NCBI RefSeq assembly: GCF_005434945.1
Contig: NZ_SKCH01000023.1
Coordinates: 1-57,756, forward strand
Direction: 5' to 3'
Source: Prescottella subtropica
GTDB taxonomy: Bacteria; Actinomycetota; Actinomycetes; Mycobacteriales; Mycobacteriaceae
DNA length: 57,756 nt
Shown: piece after piece, positions 48,498-57,665 of the stretch
Layout of the letters: every line of letters begins with the position of its first letter
Position numbering within the stretch: the stretch's first letter is position 1
Notes under the pieces: model-generated
Told to the model about the DNA's origin: nothing
The model's input: only the letters and a program-made list of their open reading frames with translations
The model's database searches: none
Made by a program: the position numbers and the translations under genes

Positions 48498-49385
48498 GTG
48501 AGCGATCCGGGGACAGTTGTGCGATCGGCCGATCTGGAGACACTGCTCTCGGTCCTGGATCTCGAGCAGATCGGCGACGACACCTACCTGGGTCGGCACC
48601 CCAACGAGGCCGGCAGCCGCACGTTCGGCGGTCAGTTGGTCGCGCAGGCGCTGGTGGCGGCGGATCGGACGGTCGACGGTGACCGTCCGATCCACGCGAT
48701 CAACGCCCATTTCATCCGCGGCGGCAACGTCAAGGCACCCCTCGAGTACCGGGTCGAGCGGCACCGGGACGGCCGGGCGTTCGCCAACCGTCAGGTCACC
48801 GCCTACCAGGACGGCAACGTCGTGTTCTCGATGTTCGCGGCGTTCCAGGACGGGGCGGGTGGCCTCGAACACGGTGTCGCGATGCCCGACGTGCCGGCGC
48901 CGGAGGACTGCCCGTCGTTCGACGACCACATCGTCGGCTACGAGGAGAAGCTGCCACACTTCGTCGAGGCGCTGCACCCCATGCAGATGCGGTACGCGAA
49001 CCCGCCGACGTGGGTGCTCAAGGACTCCGGGGAGCGGTTGCCCCACAACCGGGTGTGGATCCGCACCGACGGAGACCTGCCGGATGCGTCGTGGGTGCAC
49101 AGTGCCGCGCTCGCGTACGCGTCGGACACCACGGTCCTCGACTCGGTCCTCACCACGCACGGCCTGTCGTGGGGCCTCGACCGGATCGTCGCGGCCACCG
49201 TCAACCATTCGATCTGGTTCCACCGTCCGTTCCGATTCGACGAATGGGCCCTGTACGCAACGGAATCGCCGGTTGCGTCCGGTTCCCGCGGGCTGGGGCG
49301 CGGGCACTTCTTCGGCCGGGACGGCGAGGTCGTCGCCACGGTCGTCCAAGAAGGCGTGATTCGGCACTTCCCGTCGCGTCGATGA
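48498..49385 (+). CDS. tesB: acyl-CoA thioesterase II
   Basis: A 295-residue double-hotdog thioesterase. The first hotdog has GRHPNEAGSRTFGGQLVAQALVAA and IHAINAHFIRGGNVKAPLEYRVERHRDGRAF; the second has SAALAYASDTTVLDSVL (catalytic Asp) and NHSIWFHRPFRFDEWALYATES. Same position after pyk as in mycobacteria. GTG 48498 follows AGAAGGG. Confidence 0.95.
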   Translation: MSDPGTVVRSADLETLLSVLDLEQIGDDTYLGRHPNEAGSRTFGGQLVAQALVAADRTVDGDRPIHAINAHFIRGGNVKAPLEYRVERHRDGRAFANRQVTAYQDGNVVFSMFAAFQDGAGGLEHGVAMPDVPAPEDCPSFDDHIVGYEEKLPHFVEALHPMQMRYANPPTWVLKDSGERLPHNRVWIRTDGDLPDASWVHSAALAYASDTTVLDSVLTTHGLSWGLDRIVAATVNHSIWFHRPFRFDEWALYATESPVASGSRGLGRGHFFGRDGEVVATVVQEGVIRHFPSRR

Positions 49386-49479
49386 CGGTCGAACCGGTGA
49401 CCGCCGAACCGATGATACGGCGGCCCCGACGCTATTAGACTTCGAATTCTCCTGGACGGCACCGTCGATGGGGGAAGCG

Positions 49480-51333
49480 ATGCGCAGCGAATCGATCGAC
49501 TGGAACCACGAAGCGGTCACGAGCCTGTTGTGGACGGCGCGGGCGTTCGCGATCGCCGCGGTCTGCCTCGTGCTCGTCGGACTGCTGCTCACCCGCTGGA
49601 CCCGATGGGGTCGGCAGTTCCGGGCGATCTCGGGGGCGTTCTTCACCGGCCGCGACTCGTGGCGCACATGGGCCCTGGTGGCGGTGATGCTGGCGCTCGC
49701 GGTGACGGGCGTGCGGCTCACGATCCTGCTGTCGTATCAGGGCAACGAGATGTACACGGCGCTGCAGTACGCGGCGCAGGCGTACTCCGGCGGCGACGCG
49801 GCCGCACTCGATGCGGCCCGCTCGACGTTCTGGCGGTCGATCGTGGTGTTCTCCGTCCTCGCGACGATCCACGTGGTCCGCTCGCTGCTCGACTACTACG
49901 TGGGGCAGGCCTTCGTCATCCACTGGCGGGTGTGGCTCACCGACCGGATGGCCACGGACTGGCTCGGCGGCCGCGCCTACTATCGGAATCGGTTCATCGA
50001 CAAGGGAATCGACAATCCGGACCAGCGCATCGAAACCGACGTCACGACGATGACGGCGGTGTCGCAGACCCTCTCGATCGGACTGGTGACCGCGGTGACG
50101 TCCCTGGTGGCGTTCACCAAGATCCTGTGGGACCTGTCCGGCCCGCTGACCCTGGTCGGGGTGTCGGTGCCGCGGGCGATGGTCGTGGTGGTGTACGTCT
50201 ACATCCTGGTCGCGACGGTTCTCGCGTTCTGGATCGGGCATCCGCTGATCCGGTTGAACTTCCTCAACGAACGGTTGACCGCCAACTTCCGGTACGCGCT
50301 GGTGCGACTGCGGGACCGGGCCGAATCCGTCGCGTTCTACCGGGGCGAGACGGTGGAACGGTCCGGGCTGCTCGGACGGTTCGCGGCGGTCATCGGCAAC
50401 GCGTGGCGGATCGTGTACCGGACCCTGAAGTTCAACGGTTTCAACCTCGGGGTCAGCCAGATCGCGATCGTGTTCCCGATCGTGCTGCAGGCGCCGCGGT
50501 TCTTCGCCGGCACCATCACCCTCGGCGACATCACCCAGAGCGCCACCGCGTTCGGGCAGGTGTCGGATTCGCTGTCGTTCTTCCGGCAGTCGTACGACGC
50601 GTTCGCCGGGTACCGGGCCGCCCTCGTGCGTCTCAGCGGCCTGCTCGACGCCGACGAGAAGGCCCGCCGGCTACCGGCGGTCCGCACCGACCACGTCGAC
50701 GGGGAAGTCGAATTGACCGCGGTGCGGGTGGATCTGCCCGACGGCCACCCCCTGGTCGACGACCTGGACCTGCGGTTGACGCCGGGGGAGGCGCTGCTGG
50801 TCAGTGGGGCGTCGGGCAGCGGGAAGACGACGCTGCTGCGGACGCTCGCCCAGATGTGGCCGTATGCGGGTGGTGCGGTGCGACGCCCGACGGGGGAGCA
50901 GGCCCTGTTCCTGTCGCAGTTCCCGTATCTGCCGTTGGGGGATCTGCGGGACGCGGTGGCGTATCCCGGGCAGGCCGCCGACTTCGGTGACGACCGCATC
51001 CGGGACGTGCTGGGTCGGGTGGCGCTGGGGCATCTGACGGACCGTCTCGGTGAACCCGAGGACTGGTCGGCGATCCTCTCCCCGGGGGAGCAGCAGCGGG
51101 TGGCGTTCGCTCGGATCGTCCTGCTCCGGCCGCAGGTCGCGTTCCTCGACGAGGCGACGTCCGCGGTCGACGAGGGACTCGAATACCAGCTGTACACCTT
51201 GATCCGGGAGGACGTGCCCGACTGCATGCTGGTCAGCGTCAGCCACCGCAGCACCGTCGACCGCCACCACACGCGCCGGCTCGAACTGCTCGGAGACGGG
51301 GCATGGCAACTGTCGACGGTGCCGGTGGGCTGA
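49480..51333 (+). CDS. bacA: BacA/SbmA-type ABC transporter with fused ATPase
   Basis: A 617-residue fusion. Residues about 20-380 form the SbmA/BacA-like membrane domain (LSYQGNEMYTALQYAAQAY, WRVWLTDRMATDWLGGRAYYRNRFI, DNPDQRIETDV). Residues about 410-610 form the ATPase: Walker A SGASGSGKTT, signature LSPGEQQRVAF, Walker B AFLDEATSA, H-loop VSVSHR. It strongly resembles mycobacterial Rv1819c, which imports cobalamin and antimicrobial peptides; that substrate range is inferred. ATG 49480 is preferred over 49468 because GGGGGA lies 4 bp before it. Confidence 0.92.
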   Translation: MRSESIDWNHEAVTSLLWTARAFAIAAVCLVLVGLLLTRWTRWGRQFRAISGAFFTGRDSWRTWALVAVMLALAVTGVRLTILLSYQGNEMYTALQYAAQAYSGGDAAALDAARSTFWRSIVVFSVLATIHVVRSLLDYYVGQAFVIHWRVWLTDRMATDWLGGRAYYRNRFIDKGIDNPDQRIETDVTTMTAVSQTLSIGLVTAVTSLVAFTKILWDLSGPLTLVGVSVPRAMVVVVYVYILVATVLAFWIGHPLIRLNFLNERLTANFRYALVRLRDRAESVAFYRGETVERSGLLGRFAAVIGNAWRIVYRTLKFNGFNLGVSQIAIVFPIVLQAPRFFAGTITLGDITQSATAFGQVSDSLSFFRQSYDAFAGYRAALVRLSGLLDADEKARRLPAVRTDHVDGEVELTAVRVDLPDGHPLVDDLDLRLTPGEALLVSGASGSGKTTLLRTLAQMWPYAGGAVRRPTGEQALFLSQFPYLPLGDLRDAVAYPGQAADFGDDRIRDVLGRVALGHLTDRLGEPEDWSAILSPGEQQRVAFARIVLLRPQVAFLDEATSAVDEGLEYQLYTLIREDVPDCMLVSVSHRSTVDRHHTRRLELLGDGAWQLSTVPVG

Positions 51334-51351
51334 CGCCCGGTCAGACGGCGG

Positions 51352-51693
51352 TTACAGGTACTGGCCGCACGTCGGCCAGGCCCCCGCGCCCTGGCTCGCG
51401 AGAATGGATTCCGCGACCTGGATCTGCGCGTCACGCGAATTGTCGTGGGGCAATCCCGCACCACCGTGGGCGTTCCAGGTGCTCGCGCTGATCTGCAGTC
51501 CGCCGTAGTAGCCGTTGCCGGTGTTCGCCCCCCAGTTGCCGCCGCTCTCGCACTGCGCGACCGCATCCCAGCCGCCGGAGGCGGCGTGGGCGGGTACGAC
51601 GGTGAGTGCGAGGGGTGCGACGGCCAGTGCGGCGGCCGCGGCGGTGGTGCCGAGAGTGCGGGTGACGGTGATCGTCGACAAGCGTGAAGACAT
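51352..51693 (-). CDS. small resuscitation-promoting factor (Rpf-domain transglycosylase)
   Basis: A 113-residue secreted protein: signal peptide to about residue 37 ([14 protein letters not shown]), then the Rpf domain ([39 protein letters not shown]) with catalytic Glu49 and paired cysteines (C48 and the Cys in PTCGQYL). It has no LysM or other wall-binding domain, like the short RpfD/RpfC forms. It should cut peptidoglycan during regrowth from dormancy. GAGAGGAACC precedes ATG 51693. Convergent with bacA. Confidence 0.93.
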   Translation of the reverse strand: MSSRLSTITVTRTLGTTAAAAALAVAPLALTVVPAHAASGGWDAVAQCESGGNWGANTGNGYYGGLQISASTWNAHGGAGLPHDNSRDAQIQVAESILASQGAGAWPTCGQYL

Positions 51694-51949
51694 GCGTGGT
51701 TCCTCTCCGTGGTCGGAGGCGAGGATGTCCGACGGTGCACGATTCGACGCGTGCAGCCGGTGCGCGGTGTGACCGGTGCGCTGGACGGCCGGGCCACCGG
51801 ACGGTGGTTCCCTCGCCGTGCCCCTGGAAGATGTGCCGTATCCGATCCCGCTGGGGCGGAAGAGCGTTGGCTGCGGGTCGGAGGTGCTCGGTGTGTCGAG
51901 CCGGTGACGACGCTAGGACGGATCGGGGGCGGCGTCACCAGTCGGGTTT

Positions 51950-51970
51950 GTCGTACGAGGGACGTACGAC
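51950..51970. promoter_or_regulatory. 21-bp palindrome upstream of rpf
   Basis: GTCGTACG (51950-51957) and CGTACGAC (51963-51970) are perfect complements around AGGGA. The arms are too short a loop for a stable leader hairpin to terminate transcription; an operator for an unidentified dimeric regulator is likelier. Confidence 0.5.
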
Positions 51971-52047
51971 CCTGGTGCTCGGGTGCTGCCGGTGCAGGTC
52001 GGCTCGGCGATTCCCGGAGTGTCGAGGAGATGAACAGGAGTCGAAAT

Positions 52048-52063
52048 TGTGATCGGCATCACT
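52048..52063. promoter_or_regulatory. CRP/GlxR-type site upstream of rpf
   Basis: TGTGATCGGCATCACT matches the TGTGA-N6-TCACA consensus at all but the last base. It lies about 355 bp upstream of rpf. M. tuberculosis CRP (Rv3676) activates rpfA from a similar site, so cyclic-AMP control of this rpf is plausible. Confidence 0.65.
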
Positions 52064-52081
52064 ATGTTTATGTGAACTGGA

Positions 52082-52735
52082 TCACTTCAGGCTGTCCGTG
52101 ATGTCCGCGACGGTCATCGTGACGACCCCGATGGACCGGGCATCCGCGAGCCGGTCCGGGGTCGCACCGGACGTCGCATCGGTGACCGATACGACCCGGA
52201 AATCGCGATTCGAGGCATCGAACATGGTGGCGCGCGGGCAGTTCGGGAAATTGCAGCCGGCCACGACGGCCGTGTCGACCCCGTCCCCGGTGAGGTACGC
52301 GGCCAGGTCGGTGCGGTGGAACGCACTCCACCGCGGCTTCCACACGATAGATTCCCCCGGGCCGACGATCTGACGGTCGCCGCGGAGCAGGAGATCGGTG
52401 TCCAATCGCGGTGCGCCGCCCGGAAACAGGCCGTCGACGATCTCCGCGCCGGCCGTACCGGGGCGGACGATCGACGCGTCGCCGCGGCCGATCGCCGTGC
52501 GGCGCACCCGATCCACGTCGTCGCCGGTGTACAGGCGCACCACGTGCACGACCGGTCGGCCCGCCCGGCGATAGGAGTCCAACAGAAGCCGCAGGCGGGG
52601 AACGATGTTCGCGGTCCCGGCCACCGGAAGCGTGCCCGTCTCGGTGAAATCGTTCTGCATGTCGACCACCAGCAGCGCCGACGAATTCAGGTGCGGGCGA
52701 ACGTGTTCGTCGAGGGACGCGATCGGATCGGGCAT
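52082..52735 (-). CDS. isochorismatase-family cysteine hydrolase
   Basis: A 217-residue hydrolase with the catalytic triad of the family: Asp in LLVVDMQNDFTETGTLPVAGT, Lys in IVWKPRWSAFHRTDL, Cys in VVAGCNFPNCPRATMFDASNRDFRVV. The NCPRAT stretch is usual for nicotinamidase-like or amidohydrolase members. Substrate unknown. ATG 52735 is the first in-frame start. Divergent from the membrane protein at 52801. Confidence 0.9.
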   Translation of the reverse strand: MPDPIASLDEHVRPHLNSSALLVVDMQNDFTETGTLPVAGTANIVPRLRLLLDSYRRAGRPVVHVVRLYTGDDVDRVRRTAIGRGDASIVRPGTAGAEIVDGLFPGGAPRLDTDLLLRGDRQIVGPGESIVWKPRWSAFHRTDLAAYLTGDGVDTAVVAGCNFPNCPRATMFDASNRDFRVVSVTDATSGATPDRLADARSIGVVTMTVADITDSLK

Positions 52736-52800
52736 GGGTGGAATGTAGTCGGGTACGTCGCCGGAAACAGCGGGATTCGCTGTTCTGCCATGATGTTTCG

Positions 52801-53361
52801 ATGAGTGAAGATATTCGGAAACGTGGCACCGCTGCGACCGGATGGATCAGTGCCGCGTTCTGGTGCCTGATCCTCGGGTGGCTGTACGCGGCGGTGGGGA
52901 TACCGCCCTGGTGGGCGTGGGTCCTGTTCGTCGGCCTCGGCGCCGCACTCACGGCGGCCTGGTGGCGGAGCCGGTACCGGAGCCGGTACCGACTCGTGTT
53001 CGGAGCCCTCTGCGGGCTCGGCGGGGCGGCCGCGGTGGCCGTTGCCGCCGCGGCCCTCGTCGTTCCGACGACGGTTGCGGTGGGCAGCGTCGGGGATGCC
53101 CGGATCGAATGCGGGTCCGTGCTGGTTCCGTTCTCCGGGGCGAGCATGCGGGTGACGTCGGCGGCCACCGGGGAACCCGTGGTGCTGCGCAACCCGATTC
53201 CCCGCGACGCGATGGAACAGCGCTGCGCGGACGACCACCGGCTCATGACCCGCAACGCGGCGTCCGTCGCCGTGGTGGCATTGCTCCTGATCGTGCGCTC
53301 GGCCGGACATCTGCGGCCCGCACCGTCCCGCGAACACGACAGCGCCCCGCCGCAACCGTGA
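52801..53361 (+). CDS. membrane protein of unknown function
   Basis: A 186-residue protein with three hydrophobic segments near the start (about residues 15-35, 37-54 and 67-92), then an outer region with two cysteines (IECGS, EQRCADD), and a last helix (about 150-167). A short direct repeat encodes RSRYRSRYR between helices. ATG 52801 has no strong Shine-Dalgarno. No known family. Convergent with the thiolase gene. Confidence 0.65.
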   Translation: MSEDIRKRGTAATGWISAAFWCLILGWLYAAVGIPPWWAWVLFVGLGAALTAAWWRSRYRSRYRLVFGALCGLGGAAAVAVAAAALVVPTTVAVGSVGDARIECGSVLVPFSGASMRVTSAATGEPVVLRNPIPRDAMEQRCADDHRLMTRNAASVAVVALLLIVRSAGHLRPAPSREHDSAPPQP

Positions 53362-53400
53362 ATCCGATTGCGGCAGGGCGCTGCTGGTGGCTGTACCCGA

Positions 53401-54594
53401 TCAGACGGAGACGATGACCGACGAACCGTGGCCGAACAGGCCCTGGTTCGCGGTGATGCCGACACGGGCACCCTCGACCTGGCGTCCCTCGGCCTGGCCG
53501 CGGAGCTGCCACGTCAGCTCGCACACCTGCGCCAGCGCCTGGGCGGGGACGGCCTCACCGAAGCAGGCTAGACCGCCGGACGGGTTGACCGGGATGCGGC
53601 CGCCGATGGTGGTGTCACCGGCACGCAGCAGGGCCTCGGCCTCGCCGCGCTTACACAGCCCCAGATCCTCGATCCAGTCGAGTTCGACGGACGTGGCGAG
53701 GTCGTACACCTCGGCGACGTCGACGTCCTCGGGGGAGATGCCGGCCTCCTCGTAGGCGGCGTCGCCGATCGACTCCTTGAACGTGCGCTCCGGGGCGGGG
53801 ACCGCGGACGCCGACTCGGTGGAGAAGTTCGGCATGTCCATGATCGTCTGCGGGAACGTCGGCGTGACCGTCGAGATCGCCTTGATCCGAACGGGACCGA
53901 CGATGCCCTTCTTGCGGGCGTACTCCATCGAGGTGAGGATGATCGCGGCGCCGCCGTCGGAGGTGGCGCAGATGTCGAGCAGGTGCAGCGGGTCGGCGAC
54001 CACCGGGGAGGCGAGCACGTCCGCCGCCGACACCTCCTTGCGGTAGCGCGCATACGGGTTGTTCAGGCCGTGGCGGGCGTTCTTCACCTTGACCGCGGCG
54101 AAGTCCTCGACCGTGGCCCCGTACAGGTCGATGCGGCGGCGCGCGTTGAGCGCGAAGTACGCCGGGTTCGTCATGCCCATCAGGCGGAACCGCAGCCAGT
54201 CCGGGTCGTCCCAGCGCTCACCGGCGACCGGGGCCAGGAAGCCCTTCGGGGTGGTGTCGGCGCCGACGACGAGCGCGACGTCCGACAGACCCGCGAGGAT
54301 GCGGGCACGGGCGGTGTCGAGGGCCTGCGCGCCCGTCGCGCACGCCGCGTACGACGTCGCGACGCGGGCACCGTTCCAGCCGAGGGCCTGCGCGAACGTG
54401 GCACCGGCGACGTAGCCGCCGTAGCCGTTGCGGACCGTCTCGCCACCGACGATCAGGTCGACGTCCTGCCAGTCGACACCCGAATCGGCCAGTGCGGCAC
54501 GGGCGGCGGCGACACCGTACTTGACGAACGACTGTCCCCACTTGCCCCAGGCGTGCATGCCGACGCCGAGGACGGCCACATCGTTGTTGCTCAT
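53401..54594 (-). CDS. thiolase-like lipid-transfer protein
   Basis: A 397-residue thiolase-fold protein. The nucleophilic Cys is at 85 (SYAACATGAQA). Other landmarks are CATSDGGAAIILTS, AEVYDLATSVELDWIEDLG, NPSGGLACFGEAVPAQ and a C-terminal GLFGHGSS. It is paired with a DUF35 protein, as in Rv1627c/Rv1628c and in steroid side-chain retro-aldolases (Ltp2 type). Cofactor and substrate are likely CoA-linked lipids; exact reaction unknown. ATG 54594 overlaps the DUF35 stop by four bases. Confidence 0.88.
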   Translation of the reverse strand: MSNNDVAVLGVGMHAWGKWGQSFVKYGVAAARAALADSGVDWQDVDLIVGGETVRNGYGGYVAGATFAQALGWNGARVATSYAACATGAQALDTARARILAGLSDVALVVGADTTPKGFLAPVAGERWDDPDWLRFRLMGMTNPAYFALNARRRIDLYGATVEDFAAVKVKNARHGLNNPYARYRKEVSAADVLASPVVADPLHLLDICATSDGGAAIILTSMEYARKKGIVGPVRIKAISTVTPTFPQTIMDMPNFSTESASAVPAPERTFKESIGDAAYEEAGISPEDVDVAEVYDLATSVELDWIEDLGLCKRGEAEALLRAGDTTIGGRIPVNPSGGLACFGEAVPAQALAQVCELTWQLRGQAEGRQVEGARVGITANQGLFGHGSSVIVSV

Positions 54595-55043
54595 GCCTGT
54601 GCCCCGTTCTCTGCAGCCGCGACCGGCTTCCAACGCCAGATGGTGCGGTCTCCGGTCTCGTCCGTGTACAGCGTCTCGACGACGAGTTCGACCGGGTTGC
54701 CCACCTTCAGATCTGCGACACCGAAGCCGTCGGCAACCTGGCCGAGCACGACGAGTCCCTCCGGCAGTTCGACGGCGGCGAGAGCGAACGGCACGTACGG
54801 ATCGGTGTTCGCGATGTACGGGGCCGGCGGCTTGTACTGCGCGTCGGTGTACGACCACACGGTGCCGCGACGCGACAGTTCGACGTCGTCGTATTCCTCG
54901 CCCGAGCACGCCGGGTTCTTGCAGAAGGTGGCCTCCCGGGGGAACGAGATGTTCCCGCAGGACCGGCACTTGGTGCCGATCAGGGCCGGCTCCGGCCCGG
55001 TGGTGAACCAGCCCTCGACGGCCGGTGTGGCGGTGTCGCTCAT
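54591..55043 (-). CDS. DUF35 OB-fold/zinc-ribbon protein
   Basis: A 150-residue acyl-CoA-associated protein. The zinc ribbon reads CRSCGNISFPREATFCKNPAC (cysteines at about 27, 30, 42 and 47), and the OB-fold follows (GTVWSYTDAQYKPPAP, VVLGQVADGF). DUF35 proteins bind the thiolase partner and CoA. Forms a coupled pair with the gene downstream. The 287 bp upstream, shared with the divergent hydrolase, holds no site I can name. Confidence 0.88.
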   Translation of the reverse strand: MSDTATPAVEGWFTTGPEPALIGTKCRSCGNISFPREATFCKNPACSGEEYDDVELSRRGTVWSYTDAQYKPPAPYIANTDPYVPFALAAVELPEGLVVLGQVADGFGVADLKVGNPVELVVETLYTDETGDRTIWRWKPVAAAENGAQA

Positions 55044-55330
55044 GCAAACCTCATCTGCTTGTCGAGCCTGAAAGACCGGACGCCTCGGCGGTCCGGCAGC
55101 GGAACGGGTTGCAGTATTGCATGGGTTGACTGATTCCAGATTCGTGGTCTCACCCACCGGTTCCCACCCCCGGTGAATCCGGTCAATCGGTAGAACCGGA
55201 AGAAATCGGGCGTTGACCTGCGGGGTGGCGTATTGGTCGATTGCCCAACACGCCGACCGTTCGGTGCGTGAACTCCGTCACTGTCGGTCGTTCGACCGCT
55301 ATCGTGATGGCGACTCGTCGGAGGTGCGTC

Positions 55331-56224
55331 GTGCGCAGTGAACCCAGTGAGGCCGTCGGAACCGTCATGCCGGAAGACCGGGTGATCGCGTTGCGGGACG
55401 GCCGGGCGATGGGATTCGCCGACTACGGACCCGCGGACGGGTTCGTCGTCGTCCACGCCCACCGCAGCATGTCCTGCCGGCACGACGTCCGGGCCTTCGC
55501 CCCGGTCGCCGAGGCCGCGGGAATCCGGCTGATCTCACCGGACCGGCCCGGCATCGGCCTGTCCGACCCCCGCCCCGGCCGCACCGTCCTGGACTGGGCG
55601 GCCGACGTCGAGGAACTCGTCGACCATCTCGGCGTCGACCGCATGGGCGTCGTCGGCTGGTCGATGGGCGGTCAGTACGCGGCGGCCCTCGGCTACGCGC
55701 TGGCCCCGCGGATCAGCCGCGTCGCGATCGTCGCGGGTGCCCTGCCACTCACCGAGGACGGTGTCGTACAGGACCTGTGCGGATTCGACCGCTGCTACAC
55801 GCGTCTGTCGCAGAACCATCCCCGGCTCGCGGCCGGATGGTTCCGGACGCTGTCACTCGCGGCCCGTGCCATGCCCCGGCGGTTCGTGAACGCGGCCGCC
55901 CGCGCGTTCGGACCCACCGACGCCGAAACCATCACCGGTGATCCCGACGACTTCGTGGCCGCCGCCGGGGAAAGCCTGCGCGACCCGGCCGGTGTCGTCG
56001 AGGAATACCGGGCGTGGGCGCGGCCGTGGGGATTCGCGCCCGAAGACCTCGCGGTACCCGTCGACGTGTGGTGGGGCGGCGCCGACCGACTCGTGCCGAA
56101 GGAATGGTCGTCCGAACTCGCCCACCGGATCCCCCAGTCCACCTTGAACATCGGCAGCGGCGGCCACTTCATGGCCCACCTGCACTACCGGGCGATCCTC
56201 GACTCCATCACCGAACGGACATAG
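55331..56224 (+). CDS. alpha/beta hydrolase
   Basis: A 297-residue alpha/beta hydrolase. The nucleophile Ser is in GWSMGGQYA; DRPGIGLSDPRPGRTVLDWAADVEELVDHLGVDRMGVV is a typical fold stretch; the catalytic Asp candidate is in VWWGGADRLVP and His in GSGGHFMA. HAHRSMSCRHD occupies the oxyanion-loop area. GTG 55331 is chosen for GGAGG at 55320-55324; ATG 55367 is an alternative. No partner enzymes are near to give a substrate. Confidence 0.88.
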   Translation: MRSEPSEAVGTVMPEDRVIALRDGRAMGFADYGPADGFVVVHAHRSMSCRHDVRAFAPVAEAAGIRLISPDRPGIGLSDPRPGRTVLDWAADVEELVDHLGVDRMGVVGWSMGGQYAAALGYALAPRISRVAIVAGALPLTEDGVVQDLCGFDRCYTRLSQNHPRLAAGWFRTLSLAARAMPRRFVNAAARAFGPTDAETITGDPDDFVAAAGESLRDPAGVVEEYRAWARPWGFAPEDLAVPVDVWWGGADRLVPKEWSSELAHRIPQSTLNIGSGGHFMAHLHYRAILDSITERT

Positions 56225-56295
56225 GGCGACAGTGCGCGCAGACGCCGACGTGTGGCACCCTGGGCGGTACTCCTTTTGGTAGGGGAGACGGGACG

Positions 56296-56323
56296 CCCCG
56301 AGGCCGCGAGGTCCCGGGGTTTT
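56296..56323 (+). terminator. intrinsic terminator between convergent genes
   Basis: Stem CCCCGAGGCC / GGTCCCGGGG (one A-C mismatch and one G-U pair) around a GCGA tetraloop, followed by TTTT. It lies 72 bp after the alpha/beta hydrolase stop and just before the convergent M20 gene end. Confidence 0.7.
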
Positions 56324-56334
56324 CTCGTGTGACG

Positions 56335-57630
56335 TCAGGTCGTGCCCGGCACGAGCGCCCCGGCCAGATGGTCGGCGGTGACGTGCAGGTGCAGTCGTAC
56401 CCCGGTGAGCAGGGCGGCGTCGTCCGCGTAGAAGGCGGGATGGTGGTTGGGGACGACGCCCCGCCCGCCCGGCACCGGCTCGATTCCCGTGCCCTCGGCG
56501 TTCAACCGGCTGTCCTGGCCGCCGAGCATGACGTACAGCCCGCCGTACCGGTTCACGAACTCCGAGACGTCGTCGTACCCAAGGGTGGGCGGGCACTCGA
56601 ACACCCGGTCCGCGCCGGCCACCCGCCGCAGAGTGCCGAGGGCCGCGTCCACCCACTCGGGTGCGTTGTGGACCGCCGGAACCGGTTGCCGGAACCGGGT
56701 GCCGGCCTCGGCGCCGTACGCGAGCGCGATGTGCCGGACCGTCCGCTCGATCGCCGCCTCGGCCCGCTCCATCGTGGCCTGGCTCAGACAGCGGACCGTC
56801 CCCAGCAACGTGATCCGTCCACCGATGATGTTGAACCGGCCCACGTCGGAGACGTGCCCGATGCTGATCGTCAGCGGATCCGTCGCCGGGACCTGCCGGT
56901 AGATCTGCCCCATCGCGGTGATGATCTCCGCAGCGACCGGCATCGGATCGATTCCCAGCCACGGCGTCGACCCGTGCACCTGCTCACCGGTCACCGTGAT
57001 CTCGAGTACCGACGACGCCGCATACTGCACACCCGCCCGGTATGCGACAGTATTCAGCGGGGTCGGTGCGATGTGCATACCGAACACCATCGACGGGGAC
57101 GGATCGTCCAGTGCGCCTTCGGTGATCATCGCCCGCGCCCCACCGTCCTCGCCGAGTGGCGGCCCCTCCTCGGCGGGCTGGAACACGAACAGCACCGTGC
57201 CGGGAAGATCGTCCCGGACCTGCGCGAGTACCTCGGCGGCCCCCATCAGCATCGCCGTGTGCGTGTCGTGCCCGCACGCGTGCGCCACCGGGAACGGCCC
57301 ACCCGGATAGTCGGCGTCGACGACGGTGGACACGAACTCCACCCCCGACGTCTCCCGCACCGGCAGCGCATCGATGTCTGCCCGCAGCGCCATCACCCGG
57401 CCCTCGCCCCGGCCGCCGCGCAGCACCCCCACCACACCGTGACCGGCGATCCCGGTCCGCACCCCGTCCAGGCCCAGACGCTCGAGACGGTCCGCGACGT
57501 ACCGGGCCGTGTTCACCTCACGGTTCGACAACTCCGGATGCGCGTGCAGATGATGCCGCCAGCCGATCACCTTGGCTTCGACCGCCTGTGCCAGCTCGTC
57601 GAGTCTGGCGTGGAGATCGTTTCCCTCCAC
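56335..57630 (-). CDS. M20-family amidohydrolase, with start abutting an ISAs1-type element
   Basis: A 431-residue metal hydrolase (from GTG 57630) of the amidohydrolase/hippurate hydrolase group. Metal motifs are ADIDALPVRE, HACGHDTHTAMLMGAAEVL and QPAEEGPP; a dimerisation domain follows (GEQVHGSTPWLGIDP). GTG 57630 lies just before sequence that appears to belong to the IS element; a TTG at 57648 would fall inside it. No Shine-Dalgarno precedes GTG. The native promoter may be lost and transcription may come from the element. Confidence 0.85.
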   Translation of the reverse strand: MEGNDLHARLDELAQAVEAKVIGWRHHLHAHPELSNREVNTARYVADRLERLGLDGVRTGIAGHGVVGVLRGGRGEGRVMALRADIDALPVRETSGVEFVSTVVDADYPGGPFPVAHACGHDTHTAMLMGAAEVLAQVRDDLPGTVLFVFQPAEEGPPLGEDGGARAMITEGALDDPSPSMVFGMHIAPTPLNTVAYRAGVQYAASSVLEITVTGEQVHGSTPWLGIDPMPVAAEIITAMGQIYRQVPATDPLTISIGHVSDVGRFNIIGGRITLLGTVRCLSQATMERAEAAIERTVRHIALAYGAEAGTRFRQPVPAVHNAPEWVDAALGTLRRVAGADRVFECPPTLGYDDVSEFVNRYGGLYVMLGGQDSRLNAEGTGIEPVPGGRGVVPNHHPAFYADDAALLTGVRLHLHVTADHLAGALVPGTT

Positions 57631-57665
57631 GGACCAGGGGCCCGGCAAAGTCGCATAACCCCATG

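Larger units (their letters stand above)
51694..52081. other. 388-bp non-coding region upstream of rpf
   Basis: No convincing gene lies here. It separates the cysteine hydrolase gene (stop at 52082) from rpf, both on the minus strand. It contains a CRP-like site (52048-52063) and a strong palindrome (51950-51970), listed separately. Its length suggests a long rpf leader; I looked for a c-di-AMP riboswitch core and did not find one. Confidence 0.6.

Noticed and set aside
47094-49721. 875-codon open frame opposite pyk and tesB
   Set aside because: Antisense shadow of two well-supported genes, no motifs.
51694-52081. c-di-AMP (ydaO-type) riboswitch upstream of rpf
   Set aside because: Known for some rpf genes, but the conserved core sequences were not found in this leader.
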